A DNA stretch of 30,879 nucleotides from Muribaculum sp. (GTDB lineage Bacteria > Bacillota > Clostridia > Lachnospirales > Lachnospiraceae), in the NCBI GenBank assembly GCA_023663505.1, contig JAMPHH010000037.1, positions 1-30,879 of the forward strand, read 5' to 3'. The translations under genes and the position numbers were made by a program. Shown here one piece after another: positions 1 to 8,889 of this stretch. The notes beneath the pieces were generated by a model that worked only from the letters and a program-made list of their open reading frames with translations, was not told where the DNA came from and did no database searches. Each line of letters starts with the position of its first letter. Position 1 is the stretch's first letter.

Positions 1-6
1 TTCAAA

Positions 7-41
7 CCAGTCTGTCGGACTTCTATAGTCCGATAGATTGG
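7..41. other. Strong intergenic hairpin at left edge
   Basis: Arms 7-21 and 27-41 pair over 15 bp (two G-U) around the loop TCTAT. On the + strand it is followed five bases later by a short T-rich run (ACTTTTATTT). On the - strand it is followed only by TTTG. It could be a weak terminator for a rightward gene beyond the edge. It could also be a 5' leader hairpin of a leftward gene beyond the edge; spo0A is expected there because it normally follows spoIVB. The pairing is seen; its role is not known. Confidence 0.5.
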
Positions 42-106
42 GAAACTTTTATTTATATTACATACACATCTGCACATCCAAGTTTTCCCATATCTTTCAC
101 TTTCGG

Positions 107-112
107 ATTATA
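107..112 (-). promoter_or_regulatory. Possible -10 of a leftward promoter (spo0A expected)
   Basis: On the - strand a perfect TATAAT preceded by TGA gives an extended -10 (TGATATAAT). No good -35 is visible. A start here would give a leader of more than 100 nt running off the left edge through the 7-41 hairpin. Assignment to spo0A rests only on the usual spoIVB-spo0A gene order. The rest of 1-314 is AT-rich and shows no credible gene. A small CCGGAC/GTCCGG hairpin at 269-283 lies just past the spoIVB stop but has no T-run. Confidence 0.3.
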
Positions 113-314
113 TCACAATTATTATAGGAACGGATAGTACACAAGGAAAGTTTTCTTCTATTTCGCCTGTTCAATAACGTTGATAAGGAATTTTTTATAC
201 ACCAACAAAATGCGCATATTTGTATGCTATATTAAACATAGCGAACAAAATGCAAGCTTGCTCCCCTCCCGGACTCCGTCCGGCCTCAGTTCGATTCCGC
301 TTCGCTGCCCTGAC

Positions 315-1667
315 TCAATGCCCCAGCATGTTTTCAATAAAGATCCCGTAGCCGCGCTTACTGTCCTGGACAAGGACATGAGTGACAGCGCCGATGATTT
401 TTCCGTTCTGTATAATAGGGCTGCCGGACATGCCTTGGACGATTCCACCCGTGATCTCCAACAAATCCTGATCCGTGACCTCTATCTCAATGCCCCGATT
501 GACATTATCGTGATCCAAATGTATATCCGTGATCCGGATATCATAGTACTCCGGCTCTCCGCCCACGCTACAGAGGATCATGGCGTCGCCCTTGGTAATC
601 TCCTGCTTTAAGCCGATAGGCAAAGGCTCCTCCATCGCAAGCTGTATGGCTCTCTGGTTACAATATCCGAAGATCCCCTCCTCACCATTGTAAGTGATGT
701 CACCGAGAATATTGTCATCAGAATATACGATCATTCCTGTCATCTCGCCGGGCTTTCCCGCAGCGCCCTTTTGTATCGAGATGATCTCCGTCTGGTAAAG
801 CGTGCCGTCATACATGTCCATCAGGGCACTGGTGTCCACGTCACTGATGCCGTGCCCCAGCGCGCCAAAATTGCCCTCACTGTCTATATAGGTCATGGTG
901 CCGACCCCCTGAGCGTTATCCCTGACCCAGACGCCGATCTTGTATGCGCCATTATTATCCTGCACAGGCTTTACCTGCAGCTCTATCAACTCGTCCCCGC
1001 GCTCCACGGTGACAATCTGATCCGCGCCGCCGCTTGCCTCAATCCTGCTGATAAAGTCCTCCTTATCCGACACGGTCTCGCCGTTCAGCTTGTGAATATA
1101 GTCCCCGGACTGCAGGATATGCTTCGCGGGCGAATGCTTTTGTCCGTCCTGTCCCTTAAATTCTCCCACTCCTACCACGAGAACCCCGTGAGCCTCCATA
1201 TAGATCCCCACAGGCACCCCCACCGGGATAAGCTCCTGATCCTCTATCACCTGAATCCCCACCTGCTTAAACGGCAGGAAGCCAAAGAGCTTTACCTCCA
1301 TGGAATATTGATCCAGCCCGCCTGTTTTCAGCGTGACCGGCGCGTTCAGATCAATAGTGACGGCGCCCTTGGGAATATTGCTCTCCCCCTGCGCGCCGAC
1401 GCTGACGATCTCCCCCTTGGCAGGCACTCCCAAATGAAATGACTGCTCCGCGTCCGCGCGCACATGTATCACGGAGGGTATACTGCTGTCCACCACATAA
1501 TATCCGTATCCCGCCAAAAATGTACAACATAAAAACAGCGCCACACACAGGCTGAGGCGGTATATGCGGTATCTCCGCACCTTTTTGCGCCAGCTTTGCA
1601 GGAAGATCACTGTCTCGTCCCCCGCCTGTTTCTTGACACTGTCCTTATCAACATCACCAAATCTCAT
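315..1667 (-). CDS. spoIVB: SpoIVB stage IV sporulation serine peptidase
   Basis: SpoIVB is made in the forespore, crosses into the intermembrane space and cleaves SpoIVFA, releasing pro-sigma-K processing in the mother cell. The 450-residue product has one N-terminal membrane segment (about 36-58), a PDZ-like region (about 145-235) and a SpoIVB peptidase domain. His272, Asp399 and Ser414 (in QGMSGSPI) have exactly the same relative spacing as the catalytic triad of the Bacillus subtilis enzyme. The ATG has a weak ribosome binding site, but it lies about 33 nt downstream of a predicted start from a sigma-G promoter at 1707-1737. It is the last gene of the recN side of the cluster and is separated from recN by 106 bp, consistent with independent forespore expression. 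Confidence 0.96.
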   Translation of the reverse strand: MRFGDVDKDSVKKQAGDETVIFLQSWRKKVRRYRIYRLSLCVALFLCCTFLAGYGYYVVDSSIPSVIHVRADAEQSFHLGVPAKGEIVSVGAQGESNIPKGAVTIDLNAPVTLKTGGLDQYSMEVKLFGFLPFKQVGIQVIEDQELIPVGVPVGIYMEAHGVLVVGVGEFKGQDGQKHSPAKHILQSGDYIHKLNGETVSDKEDFISRIEASGGADQIVTVERGDELIELQVKPVQDNNGAYKIGVWVRDNAQGVGTMTYIDSEGNFGALGHGISDVDTSALMDMYDGTLYQTEIISIQKGAAGKPGEMTGMIVYSDDNILGDITYNGEEGIFGYCNQRAIQLAMEEPLPIGLKQEITKGDAMILCSVGGEPEYYDIRITDIHLDHDNVNRGIEIEVTDQDLLEITGGIVQGMSGSPIIQNGKIIGAVTHVLVQDSKRGYGIFIENMLGH

Positions 1668-1706
1668 ATCTGCACCATCTCGCCTTCCCAGTCTCTTTAC
1701 TGATTC

Positions 1707-1737
1707 TAGTATGCGAAACTTTTTGCAGTTTTATTCC
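1707..1737 (-). promoter_or_regulatory. Sigma-G-type promoter of spoIVB
   Basis: On the - strand, -35 GGAATA (1732-1737) and -10 CATACTA (1707-1713) are separated by 18 bp. The -10 matches the sigma-G/sigma-F class consensus CATAnTA completely. The predicted start is near 1700, upstream of the spoIVB ATG. Forespore control of spoIVB is known in Bacillus; here it is inferred from the motif. Confidence 0.7.
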
Positions 1738-1773
1738 CGCAGGCAATGCGTCCGCAGGATTTTCGAGCTTATG

Positions 1774-3456
1774 TCAGACAGACTTTTGCGCCATCGCCTG
1801 TTCACGCAGCTCCCTCGCGTTGGAGAGCGCCGCCTGAGTCAATGTGTCACTGCCCAGAAGTCTTGCCAGCTCCGCAAGCTCCTCGTCTCCTTCCAATTGT
1901 CTGATATCCGTGATCGTGCTCTCGTCGGTACTGCTTTTTTCAATGACAAAATGCGTGTCCGCCATCGCCGCGATCTGGGGCAAATGAGTGATGCAGAGAA
2001 CCTGATGCCCGCCGCTCACGATATTGAGCTGCCCTGCCACCTTCCACGCGGTCTTTCCGCTGATGCCCGCATCAATTTCATCAAAAATCAAAGTATCTAT
2101 ATCATCCCTGCCCGCCAGCACGGTCTTGATTGCAAGCATCACGCGGGAAAGCTCTCCCCCGCTCGCCACCTGACTTAAAGGCTTTAGGCTCTCCCCGGGA
2201 TTGGTGGAGATCAGGAATTCCACATCATCATAGCCCTTCGCCGTGATCTGTCCCTCGGGACGAACCGCCGTCTCGAATTCCACCGTCAGGAAATTAAGCT
2301 GTGTCAAGGCTTCCTTCAAACGCTCCGTGAGCTGCTTCGCATTCTCCTGACGAACCTTGGACAATTCCCCACACGCTGATTCCAAGCGATGCTTAGCCTC
2401 CTCAAGCTCCTTGCTCAGTCCTTGCACATAGGCGTCATAGTCGGAGAGCTTGTCCAACACCGCCTGTCTTGATGCCCCATAGTCAAGAATCTCCTGAATC
2501 GACGCACCGTATTTCCCTTTCAAACGGTTGATCGTGTTCAGGCGCTCCTCGACCCTCGCAAACTCCTCGCCGTCAAACTCGCAGTCCTGCATATATTCCG
2601 CAATATCCCGATTGTAATCCGCCAGAAGGTTATCCACCTCGGCAAGCTGTGCTTCAAGCTCCTCCAACCGCTTGTCATATGACGCCACAGACCTAAGCGA
2701 CCTAAGCGACCTGCTCAGCGCCGCTCCCGCGCCGCCCTCGCCCTCCGTCCCGGAATATTGATAGCTCTCCGCCAGTCCCTCGTTGATCTTGCGGCTGTTG
2801 CTCATACGGCGATAGATCTGCTCAAGCTCCTCGTCCTCGCCCTCCCGCAGTCCGGCTTCCTCGATTTCCTTTAGCTCAAACTCAGCCAATGACTGCTCTC
2901 TAGCCTTCTCCGTCTCGTCCATCGACTCCTCGGCAAGCTCCTTTTCCAGCCTCCTGCAGGTCTCGTAAGCCTCCGCCACCGCTTGGGCAGGCTTCGGATA
3001 TGCGTCCCCGCAGTAAGCGTCCAGAATCTCCATATGCTTTTTCTTGTGCAGCAAGGACTGGTGCTCGTGCTGTCCGTGAATATCCAAGAGCACATCCGCC
3101 AGCTCCTTCACCTGCTTGGCGGTCACGCTTTCGCCGTTGATCTTGAATACACTTTTGCCCGGCTGCATTCTCCTGCTGAGGATGATCGTATCCTCCTCGG
3201 GCTCCAGCTCAAGCTGTGCCAGCTTCTCCCTGACGGACTTGCCCTCACAGGAGAACACCAGCTCCACCAGCGCGTTCTCCGCACCGTTTCTGAGCATATC
3301 CTTTTCAAATTTAGCGCCCAGCGCCAAATTGATGGAGCCGATCAGCAGTGATTTGCCTGCTCCGGTCTCTCCCGTGAGAATATTCAAGCCCTCGGTGAAC
3401 TCCACCTCTGTCTCCTCCATAAGAGCCAGATTTTTTACATGTAATCTTTGTAACAT
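1774..3456 (-). CDS. recN: DNA repair ATPase RecN
   Basis: RecN is an SMC-like ATPase that binds and tethers DNA ends during double-strand break repair. The 560-residue product has Walker A GETGAGKS at 29-36, long central coiled-coil regions, and a C-terminal ABC signature (SGGELSR) followed by Walker B (LIFDEIDAGIS). The reading frame is open further upstream, but the ATG at 3456 has AGGAG five bases before it and starts exactly at the conserved LQRLHVKNLAL, so it was chosen. It follows argR by 41 bp in the same direction. A 9-bp perfect tandem repeat at 2691-2708 encodes the SLRSLRS stretch in the coiled coil; it keeps the frame and is probably harmless. Confidence 0.97.
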   Translation of the reverse strand: MLQRLHVKNLALMEETEVEFTEGLNILTGETGAGKSLLIGSINLALGAKFEKDMLRNGAENALVELVFSCEGKSVREKLAQLELEPEEDTIILSRRMQPGKSVFKINGESVTAKQVKELADVLLDIHGQHEHQSLLHKKKHMEILDAYCGDAYPKPAQAVAEAYETCRRLEKELAEESMDETEKAREQSLAEFELKEIEEAGLREGEDEELEQIYRRMSNSRKINEGLAESYQYSGTEGEGGAGAALSRSLRSLRSVASYDKRLEELEAQLAEVDNLLADYNRDIAEYMQDCEFDGEEFARVEERLNTINRLKGKYGASIQEILDYGASRQAVLDKLSDYDAYVQGLSKELEEAKHRLESACGELSKVRQENAKQLTERLKEALTQLNFLTVEFETAVRPEGQITAKGYDDVEFLISTNPGESLKPLSQVASGGELSRVMLAIKTVLAGRDDIDTLIFDEIDAGISGKTAWKVAGQLNIVSGGHQVLCITHLPQIAAMADTHFVIEKSSTDESTITDIRQLEGDEELAELARLLGSDTLTQAALSNARELREQAMAQKSV

Positions 3457-3497
3457 AGTCTCTCCTTCTGCGCCTTCTCCAAAGCACATCTGGAACC

Positions 3498-3947
3498 TTA
3501 TCCCAACATTCCCCTTATCTTGACGGTCAGCTCCCCCGCCTCCTCCACGGTGCGGCATGCCACCATGATCGTGTCGTCTCCGGCGATGCAGCCCAACACC
3601 TCCGGGAATTTCATGGCGTCCAATGCCGCCGCCACCGCCATCGCCATGCCTGACACGGTTCGGATCACCACAAGATTCTGCGCCATATCCACGGACGCGA
3701 AGCCCTCTCTGAGCACACGGATATATCGGTCTCCCACCTGTCCCTCGTCGCGCTCCAACACGGCATATTTCTGTCCCCCCGCCTCGTCGGGCACCTTGGA
3801 AAGCTTCATTTCCCTGATGTCTCTGGACACGGTTGCCTGTGTCACCCGAAAGCCCGCCTCCTTCAGACAGTTTGCCAGCTCCTCCTGTGTCTCCACATCC
3901 CGCTTCGCTATGATCTCTAATATTTTCTCCTGCCTGCTTTTCTTCAT
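3498..3947 (-). CDS. argR: Arginine repressor ArgR
   Basis: ArgR is a hexameric transcription factor that senses L-arginine and controls arginine synthesis and catabolism genes. The 149-residue length is standard. Residues 1-70 form the winged-helix DNA-binding domain, with the typical QATVSRDIREMKL recognition region. The C-terminal half carries the oligomerisation and arginine-binding domain, including GCIAGDDTIMV, whose paired aspartates contact arginine. AGGAGACTTT precedes the ATG. Its place between nadK and recN is the normal Clostridia order, and ArgR often acts on distant operons rather than its neighbours. Confidence 0.97.
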   Translation of the reverse strand: MKKSRQEKILEIIAKRDVETQEELANCLKEAGFRVTQATVSRDIREMKLSKVPDEAGGQKYAVLERDEGQVGDRYIRVLREGFASVDMAQNLVVIRTVSGMAMAVAAALDAMKFPEVLGCIAGDDTIMVACRTVEEAGELTVKIRGMLG

Positions 3948-3962
3948 AAAGTCTCCTGTTCT

Positions 3963-4829
3963 TTATTCGCTGAACTTTTTATGTAGGATCTCCATAAAGC
4001 TCACCTGGTTCAGACGCAGGAATTCGGTGATCTTCTCCGACTGCACAATGCGGATTCTGTCTCCGGTACACATAGGGATGACATGGCTTCCGTCAAAATT
4101 CGCCTCCACTGTCTGCTTCTGTCCCTCTCTGCCGGAGGGGATCTCGATCTCGATCACATCCTTCGGATCTAAAACAATACTTCTGTGGTTCAGCGAATGC
4201 GGACAGATCGCGGTGAGCATGATCAGCTTCGCACTCGGCTCCACAAGGGGACCGCCCGCGGACAGGCTGTAGCTTGAAGCTCCGGTAGGCGTGGCAACGA
4301 TCATTCCATCCGCCTTATAGCGGTGTAGGAACTGCCCGTTTACATAGATGTCAAGGCGAAGCATTTGAATCGAGCCCCTGCGTGAGATCACCACGTCATT
4401 CAAAGCCCAGCCCTCCTCCCAAGGCTTGCCGCAATGAAAAGTCACCTTGCCGTTGAGCATCATGCGGGATTCCTTGGTACACTCGTCATTCATCAACTTA
4501 TCCAGAGACTCCTCGAGATTGTCCGGCTCGATCTCCGTCATATATCCCAAGGTTCCCAGATTGACTCCGATGATCGGAATGAATAATTTCTTGGTCTCTC
4601 TGGCTGCCTGCAGCACAGTGCCGTCCCCGCCGAGCACGATCATGCAGTCCACATCCTTGGGGATATCCTTCGCCTCCTCTGATTCCTCCGTGACATCTGC
4701 CAGCCAATCCGATTCCTTGATCTTAAGTGTCACCTTCTGTCCCCTGCACTCCAGATAGCTCTTGATGCGGTTGGTGGTCATCAGATCCCTGTCCTTGTTC
4801 TTGTTGGTGTAGATCAAAAAGTGTTTCAT
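3963..4829 (-). CDS. nadK: NAD kinase
   Basis: NAD kinase phosphorylates NAD+ to NADP+ in the cytoplasm. The 288-residue product has the conserved GGDG motif at 67-70 (LGGDGTVLQAA), a later ALNDVV segment (the NE/ND substrate-binding motif), and the TPTGASSYSLSAGGP loop of the family. A strong AAGGAGGGG lies four to five bases before the ATG. It lies 17 bp after tlyA and 15 bp before argR, so it is almost certainly in one transcript with both. Confidence 0.97.
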   Translation of the reverse strand: MKHFLIYTNKNKDRDLMTTNRIKSYLECRGQKVTLKIKESDWLADVTEESEEAKDIPKDVDCMIVLGGDGTVLQAARETKKLFIPIIGVNLGTLGYMTEIEPDNLEESLDKLMNDECTKESRMMLNGKVTFHCGKPWEEGWALNDVVISRRGSIQMLRLDIYVNGQFLHRYKADGMIVATPTGASSYSLSAGGPLVEPSAKLIMLTAICPHSLNHRSIVLDPKDVIEIEIPSGREGQKQTVEANFDGSHVIPMCTGDRIRIVQSEKITEFLRLNQVSFMEILHKKFSE

Positions 4830-4846
4830 ACGTACCCCTCCTTATC

Positions 4847-5728
4847 TTACAGCTTATGAGACTGCTCTACGATTTGATGAATGTTTTCTTCCCAGCCCTC
4901 TCTCCATGAAAGCCCCGCTTTACTCTCCACGATCCCCTTAAGGCACTCCTGTGCGTCATGCTCCGAAAGCGCTAAGACCTCCTCCGGAATCCCGCAAGCC
5001 TTGCGGATATGAAGCAGATATTCAATATTCCCCTCCGGCCCCTTTATGGGGGAATGATCAAGGTGCAGCACCTCAAAGCCCACACAGTCCGCAAAATCAA
5101 TGATCTTGTGTATCACCTCGGCATGAGTCCCCTGCTCCCTCACCACGCCGTTCTTGCCGACCTTCTCCCGCCCCGCCTCAAACTGGGGCTTGATAAGACA
5201 AACCATCTCCGCCTCAGGCTTCAGGAGGTTTCTGGCGGGAATTAGCATCTTGGTAAGAGAGATAAAGGACACGTCAATGCTTGCAAAATCCAGATCATCA
5301 CCTATATCCGCCCGCGTGAGATAACGAAAATTCGTCTTCTCCATGCATACCACCCGCTCGTCATTGCGAAGCTTCCACGCAAGCTGACCGGCTCCCACGT
5401 CCACCGAGTATACCTTGGCGGCGCCGTTTTGCAGCATACAGTCCGTAAATCCCCCCGTGGAGGAGCCTATGTCCATACAGACCATATGCTCCAGACAAAA
5501 GTCCCATTGCTCCATTGCCTTCTCCAGCTTCAGACCTCCCCGGCTCACATATTTTAACTGACTGCCCCGCACCTCCACGGTGATCTTCCCCGGATCAAAG
5601 AACGTCCCCGCCTTATCCTCCTTCTGCCCGTTGACATACACATTGCCGGACATGATGATCGCCTTTGCCTTCTCTCTAGAGGGAGCATGCCCCTGATTGA
5701 CCAAAATGACATCTAAACGCTCCTTCAT
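4847..5728 (-). CDS. tlyA: TlyA-family rRNA 2'-O-methyltransferase (S4 + FtsJ domains)
   Basis: The 293-residue protein has an S4 RNA-binding domain at about 1-65 and a FtsJ-like Rossmann methyltransferase domain with a SAM-binding loop at about 86-94 (DIGSSTGGF), plus the downstream SIDVSF and LIKPQFE motifs. Actinobacterial TlyA 2'-O-methylates 16S and 23S rRNA. Firmicute members are annotated as TlyA-like methyltransferases or hemolysins, and their exact target is less certain. The start is fixed by GGAGG seven bases upstream and by the ATGA overlap with the dxs stop codon, which implies translational coupling. A longer upstream frame exists but lies inside dxs. Confidence 0.93.
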   Translation of the reverse strand: MKERLDVILVNQGHAPSREKAKAIIMSGNVYVNGQKEDKAGTFFDPGKITVEVRGSQLKYVSRGGLKLEKAMEQWDFCLEHMVCMDIGSSTGGFTDCMLQNGAAKVYSVDVGAGQLAWKLRNDERVVCMEKTNFRYLTRADIGDDLDFASIDVSFISLTKMLIPARNLLKPEAEMVCLIKPQFEAGREKVGKNGVVREQGTHAEVIHKIIDFADCVGFEVLHLDHSPIKGPEGNIEYLLHIRKACGIPEEVLALSEHDAQECLKGIVESKAGLSWREGWEENIHQIVEQSHKL

Positions 5729-7590
5729 GCCAACGCCTCTGTGATACGTGCCGTGATGCTCTCCGCGTCCACCCCCACCTCTTTCTTCAAAAGCTCTACA
5801 TTTCCGTGCTCCACATAAGCGTCCGGAAGCGTGATACAGATACAATCGCATTGTGCCGACATGATATGATTCTCATGCATACAGTTCAATACCTTCTCCC
5901 CGTATCCCCCGCTTGCCACATTCTCCTCCATGGTGACGATCAGGCGATGCCCTGCCGCCGCCTCCAACACAGCCGTCTCGTCAATCGGCTTGACAAACCG
6001 CGCGTTCACAAGACTGACGCTGTATCCCATACCCTTCAGATTGTCCCGGACCGTCTCCGCAGTCTTTACCATACTGCCCACCGCAAACAGGGCAATCTCC
6101 TTCTCCCTGTATATCCACTCCGCTTTCCCGTACTCGATAGGCGCCCTGAATTCCTTCAAGCCCGCATATGCGTTCCCTCTTGGATATCGAAGCGCAATCG
6201 GCGCGTCAAACCCCACCGCGAACTTTAACATATCCGAGAGCTCCCACTTATTCTTAGGCGCCATGATATGCATATTGGGTATCCCCGAGAGATATGTAAA
6301 ATCAAAAATCCCCTGATGAGTCTCCCCGTCGCTTCCCACCAATCCTGCCCTGTCAATGGCGAACACCACCGGAAGATTCTGGATACAGACATCATGCAGG
6401 ATCTGGTCATACGCCCTCTGCAGGAAGGAGGAATACACTGCCACAATCGGCTTAAGTCCCCCCGCCGCAAGCCCTGCTGCGAATGTCACCGCATGCTCCT
6501 CGGCGATCCCTACATCAAAGAATCTGTCCGGATACATATTGCTGAATCGCTTCAGTCCCGTGCCATGCGCCATGGCAGCGGTGATCGCCACGATCCGCTC
6601 GTCCCGCTGTCCCAGCTTGCACATGACAGTGGAGAAAATATCCGTATAGTTGGCAGTGGTTCTGGGGTGAGAGGGCAGCCCCGTCTCAATATCAAACGGC
6701 TCCGCGCCATGAAATCTTGCGGGGTGCCGCTCTGCAGGTCCGTAGCCCTTACCCTTTTGAGTCAGTGCGTGAATCATCACACAGCCCTTTACGCGCCTTG
6801 CTTCCTTGAGCACCTTCATCAAGCCGTCAATATCATGACCATCCACAGGTCCCAGATAGGTAATGCCCATATCCTCAAAAAGCATACCCGGAATAACCAA
6901 TTGCTTAAAGCTCGACTTCGCCTTGCGGATCCTCCTGACCATGTTATCGCCGCCCGGAGTGCCGCTCAGCGCATTGTAGATCCCTTCCTTCAAGTCTAGA
7001 TATCCCGTTGCAGTACGGATATTGTTCAGGTATTTGGACACACCGCCCACATTCTCCGAAATGGACATCTTGTTATCATTTAAAATAATAATAAAATTCG
7101 TCTCCAGCTTGGCGGCATTGTTCAGCGCCTCATACGCCATTCCGCCCGTGAGGGAACCGTCCCCGATCACGGACACCACCGTACTCTTCTCTCCCTTAAG
7201 ATCTCTCGCCATCGCCAGTCCAAGCCCCGCCGAGATGGACGTGGAGCTATGCCCCGTGTCGAACGCGTCATAATCGCTCTCCTTGCGCTTGGGGAAGCCG
7301 CTCATCCCGTGAAACTGTCTCAGCTCGTCAAAACCGTCCCTACGCCCCGTCAACAGCTTGTGCGTGTAGGACTGATGCCCCACATCCCATATAATCTTGT
7401 CCTCAGGCAGATTCAGGGACAGATGCAGCGCCATGGTAAGCTCCACCGCACCCAGATTCGACCCGAGATGCCCGCCCGTGACACTTATTTTCTCTATCAG
7501 GAATTGTCGTATTTCCTGTGCCAATGCGGGGTAATCAGATCTATCTATTTTCTTTATATCATTCGGACTCACAATCTGCTCCAAGAACAT
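5725..7590 (-). CDS. dxs: 1-deoxy-D-xylulose-5-phosphate synthase
   Basis: Dxs condenses pyruvate and glyceraldehyde 3-phosphate to DXP, the first step of the methylerythritol phosphate isoprenoid pathway and a precursor for thiamine. The 621-residue length is normal. The thiamine-diphosphate domain shows SVTGGHLGSNLG near 40 and GDGSLTGGMAYEALNNA near 150, ending in NDNKMSIS. The pyrimidine-binding domain shows DVGIAEEHAVTFAAGLA. GGGAGAG precedes the ATG. It directly follows ispA and overlaps tlyA by four bases, so precursor and prenyl-chain synthesis are co-expressed. Confidence 0.98.
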   Translation of the reverse strand: MFLEQIVSPNDIKKIDRSDYPALAQEIRQFLIEKISVTGGHLGSNLGAVELTMALHLSLNLPEDKIIWDVGHQSYTHKLLTGRRDGFDELRQFHGMSGFPKRKESDYDAFDTGHSSTSISAGLGLAMARDLKGEKSTVVSVIGDGSLTGGMAYEALNNAAKLETNFIIILNDNKMSISENVGGVSKYLNNIRTATGYLDLKEGIYNALSGTPGGDNMVRRIRKAKSSFKQLVIPGMLFEDMGITYLGPVDGHDIDGLMKVLKEARRVKGCVMIHALTQKGKGYGPAERHPARFHGAEPFDIETGLPSHPRTTANYTDIFSTVMCKLGQRDERIVAITAAMAHGTGLKRFSNMYPDRFFDVGIAEEHAVTFAAGLAAGGLKPIVAVYSSFLQRAYDQILHDVCIQNLPVVFAIDRAGLVGSDGETHQGIFDFTYLSGIPNMHIMAPKNKWELSDMLKFAVGFDAPIALRYPRGNAYAGLKEFRAPIEYGKAEWIYREKEIALFAVGSMVKTAETVRDNLKGMGYSVSLVNARFVKPIDETAVLEAAAGHRLIVTMEENVASGGYGEKVLNCMHENHIMSAQCDCICITLPDAYVEHGNVELLKKEVGVDAESITARITEALA

Positions 7591-7616
7591 AGGCTTTCTC
7601 TCCCGTCTGTGATAAC

Positions 7617-8561
7617 TTAATACCGTCTGTGAATCAGGTAATCGACCAAATCCTCCATAAACGATGAATCCCCCGGCATACTGCGCAGAAGCTCTATCGC
7701 CTCATTGGAGAGACGCTCAACCTCCACCCCTGCTGCCTCCACACCATGGAGCGTCACATAGGTCTGCTTGCCGTTTGCCGCGTCGCTCCCCACGGGCTTG
7801 CCCAATTCCTCACTATCCCCCGTCACGTCCAGAATATCGTCCTGTATCTGGAAGGCAATGCCGATATCCATAGCGCACTGCCCAAGCTGCGCCTTCCATT
7901 CACGGGGCATACCCGCCAAGACAGCCCCTATCATCATTGCCGCCTTGATCAAAGCCCCTGTCTTATGGGTATGGATATATATAATCTGCTCCTCCGTGAG
8001 CGGCTCACTCTGCTGCTCTGCCTCAATATCAGCCGTCTGCCCCCCGATCATACCACCGATACCCGCATTAAAGCCCAGAACCCGCAACGCGGAAGCCACG
8101 CGCTGGTAATCCTCCACCGTCCGACAGCCATTAAACGCCTGAACAGCCGTCTCGAAGGCGTAATTTAACAGACCGTCCCCCGCCAGAATCCCCATGGCGT
8201 CCCCATATACCGCCCAAGTAGTCTTGCGTCCCCTGCGATACTCATCATTGTCCATGGCAGGCAGATCGTCATGCACCAGAGAATAAGTGTGTATCATCTC
8301 TATAGCAGCCATGAAATACTCGATTCCGTGCCCCACTCCGCCAAACATCTGATACATTTCCTGCATCAAAATGGGGCGCAGACGTTTCCCGCCCGCCATG
8401 AGACTATAGTTCATGGCGTCCACAATGGTCTTGGGGGCATACTGCTCATCAGGCAGATATTTTCGCAGCAGCTCCTCAACGCGGGCAGCTCTCTCCGCCA
8501 GCTTCACCTGAAACAATTGCCCGTTATTATTTTGACTCTCGTTTCGCATCTCATGACTCAT
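7617..8561 (-). CDS. ispA: Polyprenyl (farnesyl/geranylgeranyl) diphosphate synthase
   Basis: This enzyme joins isopentenyl diphosphate to allylic diphosphates. The 314-residue all-helical protein has the first aspartate-rich motif DDLPAMDND and the second DDILD (in FQIQDDILDVTGDSEELGKPVGSD, shown in part). The two residues inserted between the aspartates of the first motif fit the bacterial farnesyl diphosphate synthase type. Exact chain length cannot be read from sequence alone. The first ATG was kept although its AAGGA is very close. A second ATG, encoding MRNES four codons on, is possible. It lies four bases after xseB in the same operon. Confidence 0.94.
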   Translation of the reverse strand: MSHEMRNESQNNNGQLFQVKLAERAARVEELLRKYLPDEQYAPKTIVDAMNYSLMAGGKRLRPILMQEMYQMFGGVGHGIEYFMAAIEMIHTYSLVHDDLPAMDNDEYRRGRKTTWAVYGDAMGILAGDGLLNYAFETAVQAFNGCRTVEDYQRVASALRVLGFNAGIGGMIGGQTADIEAEQQSEPLTEEQIIYIHTHKTGALIKAAMMIGAVLAGMPREWKAQLGQCAMDIGIAFQIQDDILDVTGDSEELGKPVGSDAANGKQTYVTLHGVEAAGVEVERLSNEAIELLRSMPGDSSFMEDLVDYLIHRRY

Positions 8562-8565
8562 ATCC

Positions 8566-8889
8566 TTACAGCTCCTCCAGACTGCCGTCCTCCGCCAGCT
8601 TTAACACCTGCTTCTCCACGCGGTCTATCTGTTCATTGCAATTCTTCAAAAGCGTCATGCCCTCACTGTAAGCGGCAAAAGCGTCCTCCAGAGAAATCTC
8701 CTCATCCTCAAGACGCGCGATGGTCTCCTCAAGACGTTCAAACCCCTCCTCGAGAGAAAGCGCCTGCGACGCTTCCTCAGACTCCTTTTTCAATTCCTTT
8801 TCCAAGCGTTTACCCGCCATATTGCCAACCATACCTTTCATGTATTCCGACTCCGACCTTCCTGACCCCTGCTTACCCGATTCAGCCAT
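8566..8889 (-). CDS. xseB: Exodeoxyribonuclease VII small subunit
   Basis: XseB binds along the XseA coiled coil to form the single-strand exonuclease VII. The 107-residue product has the conserved core SLEEGFERLEETIARLE...ISLEDAFAAYSEGM...LLKNCNEQI in its C-terminal two thirds. The N-terminal 40 residues are charged and longer than usual. The chosen ATG has GGAG six bases upstream and overlaps the xseA stop by eight bases (ATGGCTGA). A start nine codons upstream has no ribosome binding site. Confidence 0.93.
   Translation of the reverse strand: MAESGKQGSGRSESEYMKGMVGNMAGKRLEKELKKESEEASQALSLEEGFERLEETIARLEDEEISLEDAFAAYSEGMTLLKNCNEQIDRVEKQVLKLAEDGSLEEL

Noticed and set aside
269..283. spoIVB terminator at the CCGGAC/GTCCGG hairpin
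   Set aside because: Six base pairs with a three-base loop and no T-run; not enough to call a terminator.
3457..3558. N-terminal extension of RecN
   Set aside because: The extension overlaps argR and lacks family similarity. The ATG at 3456 has a good ribosome binding site.
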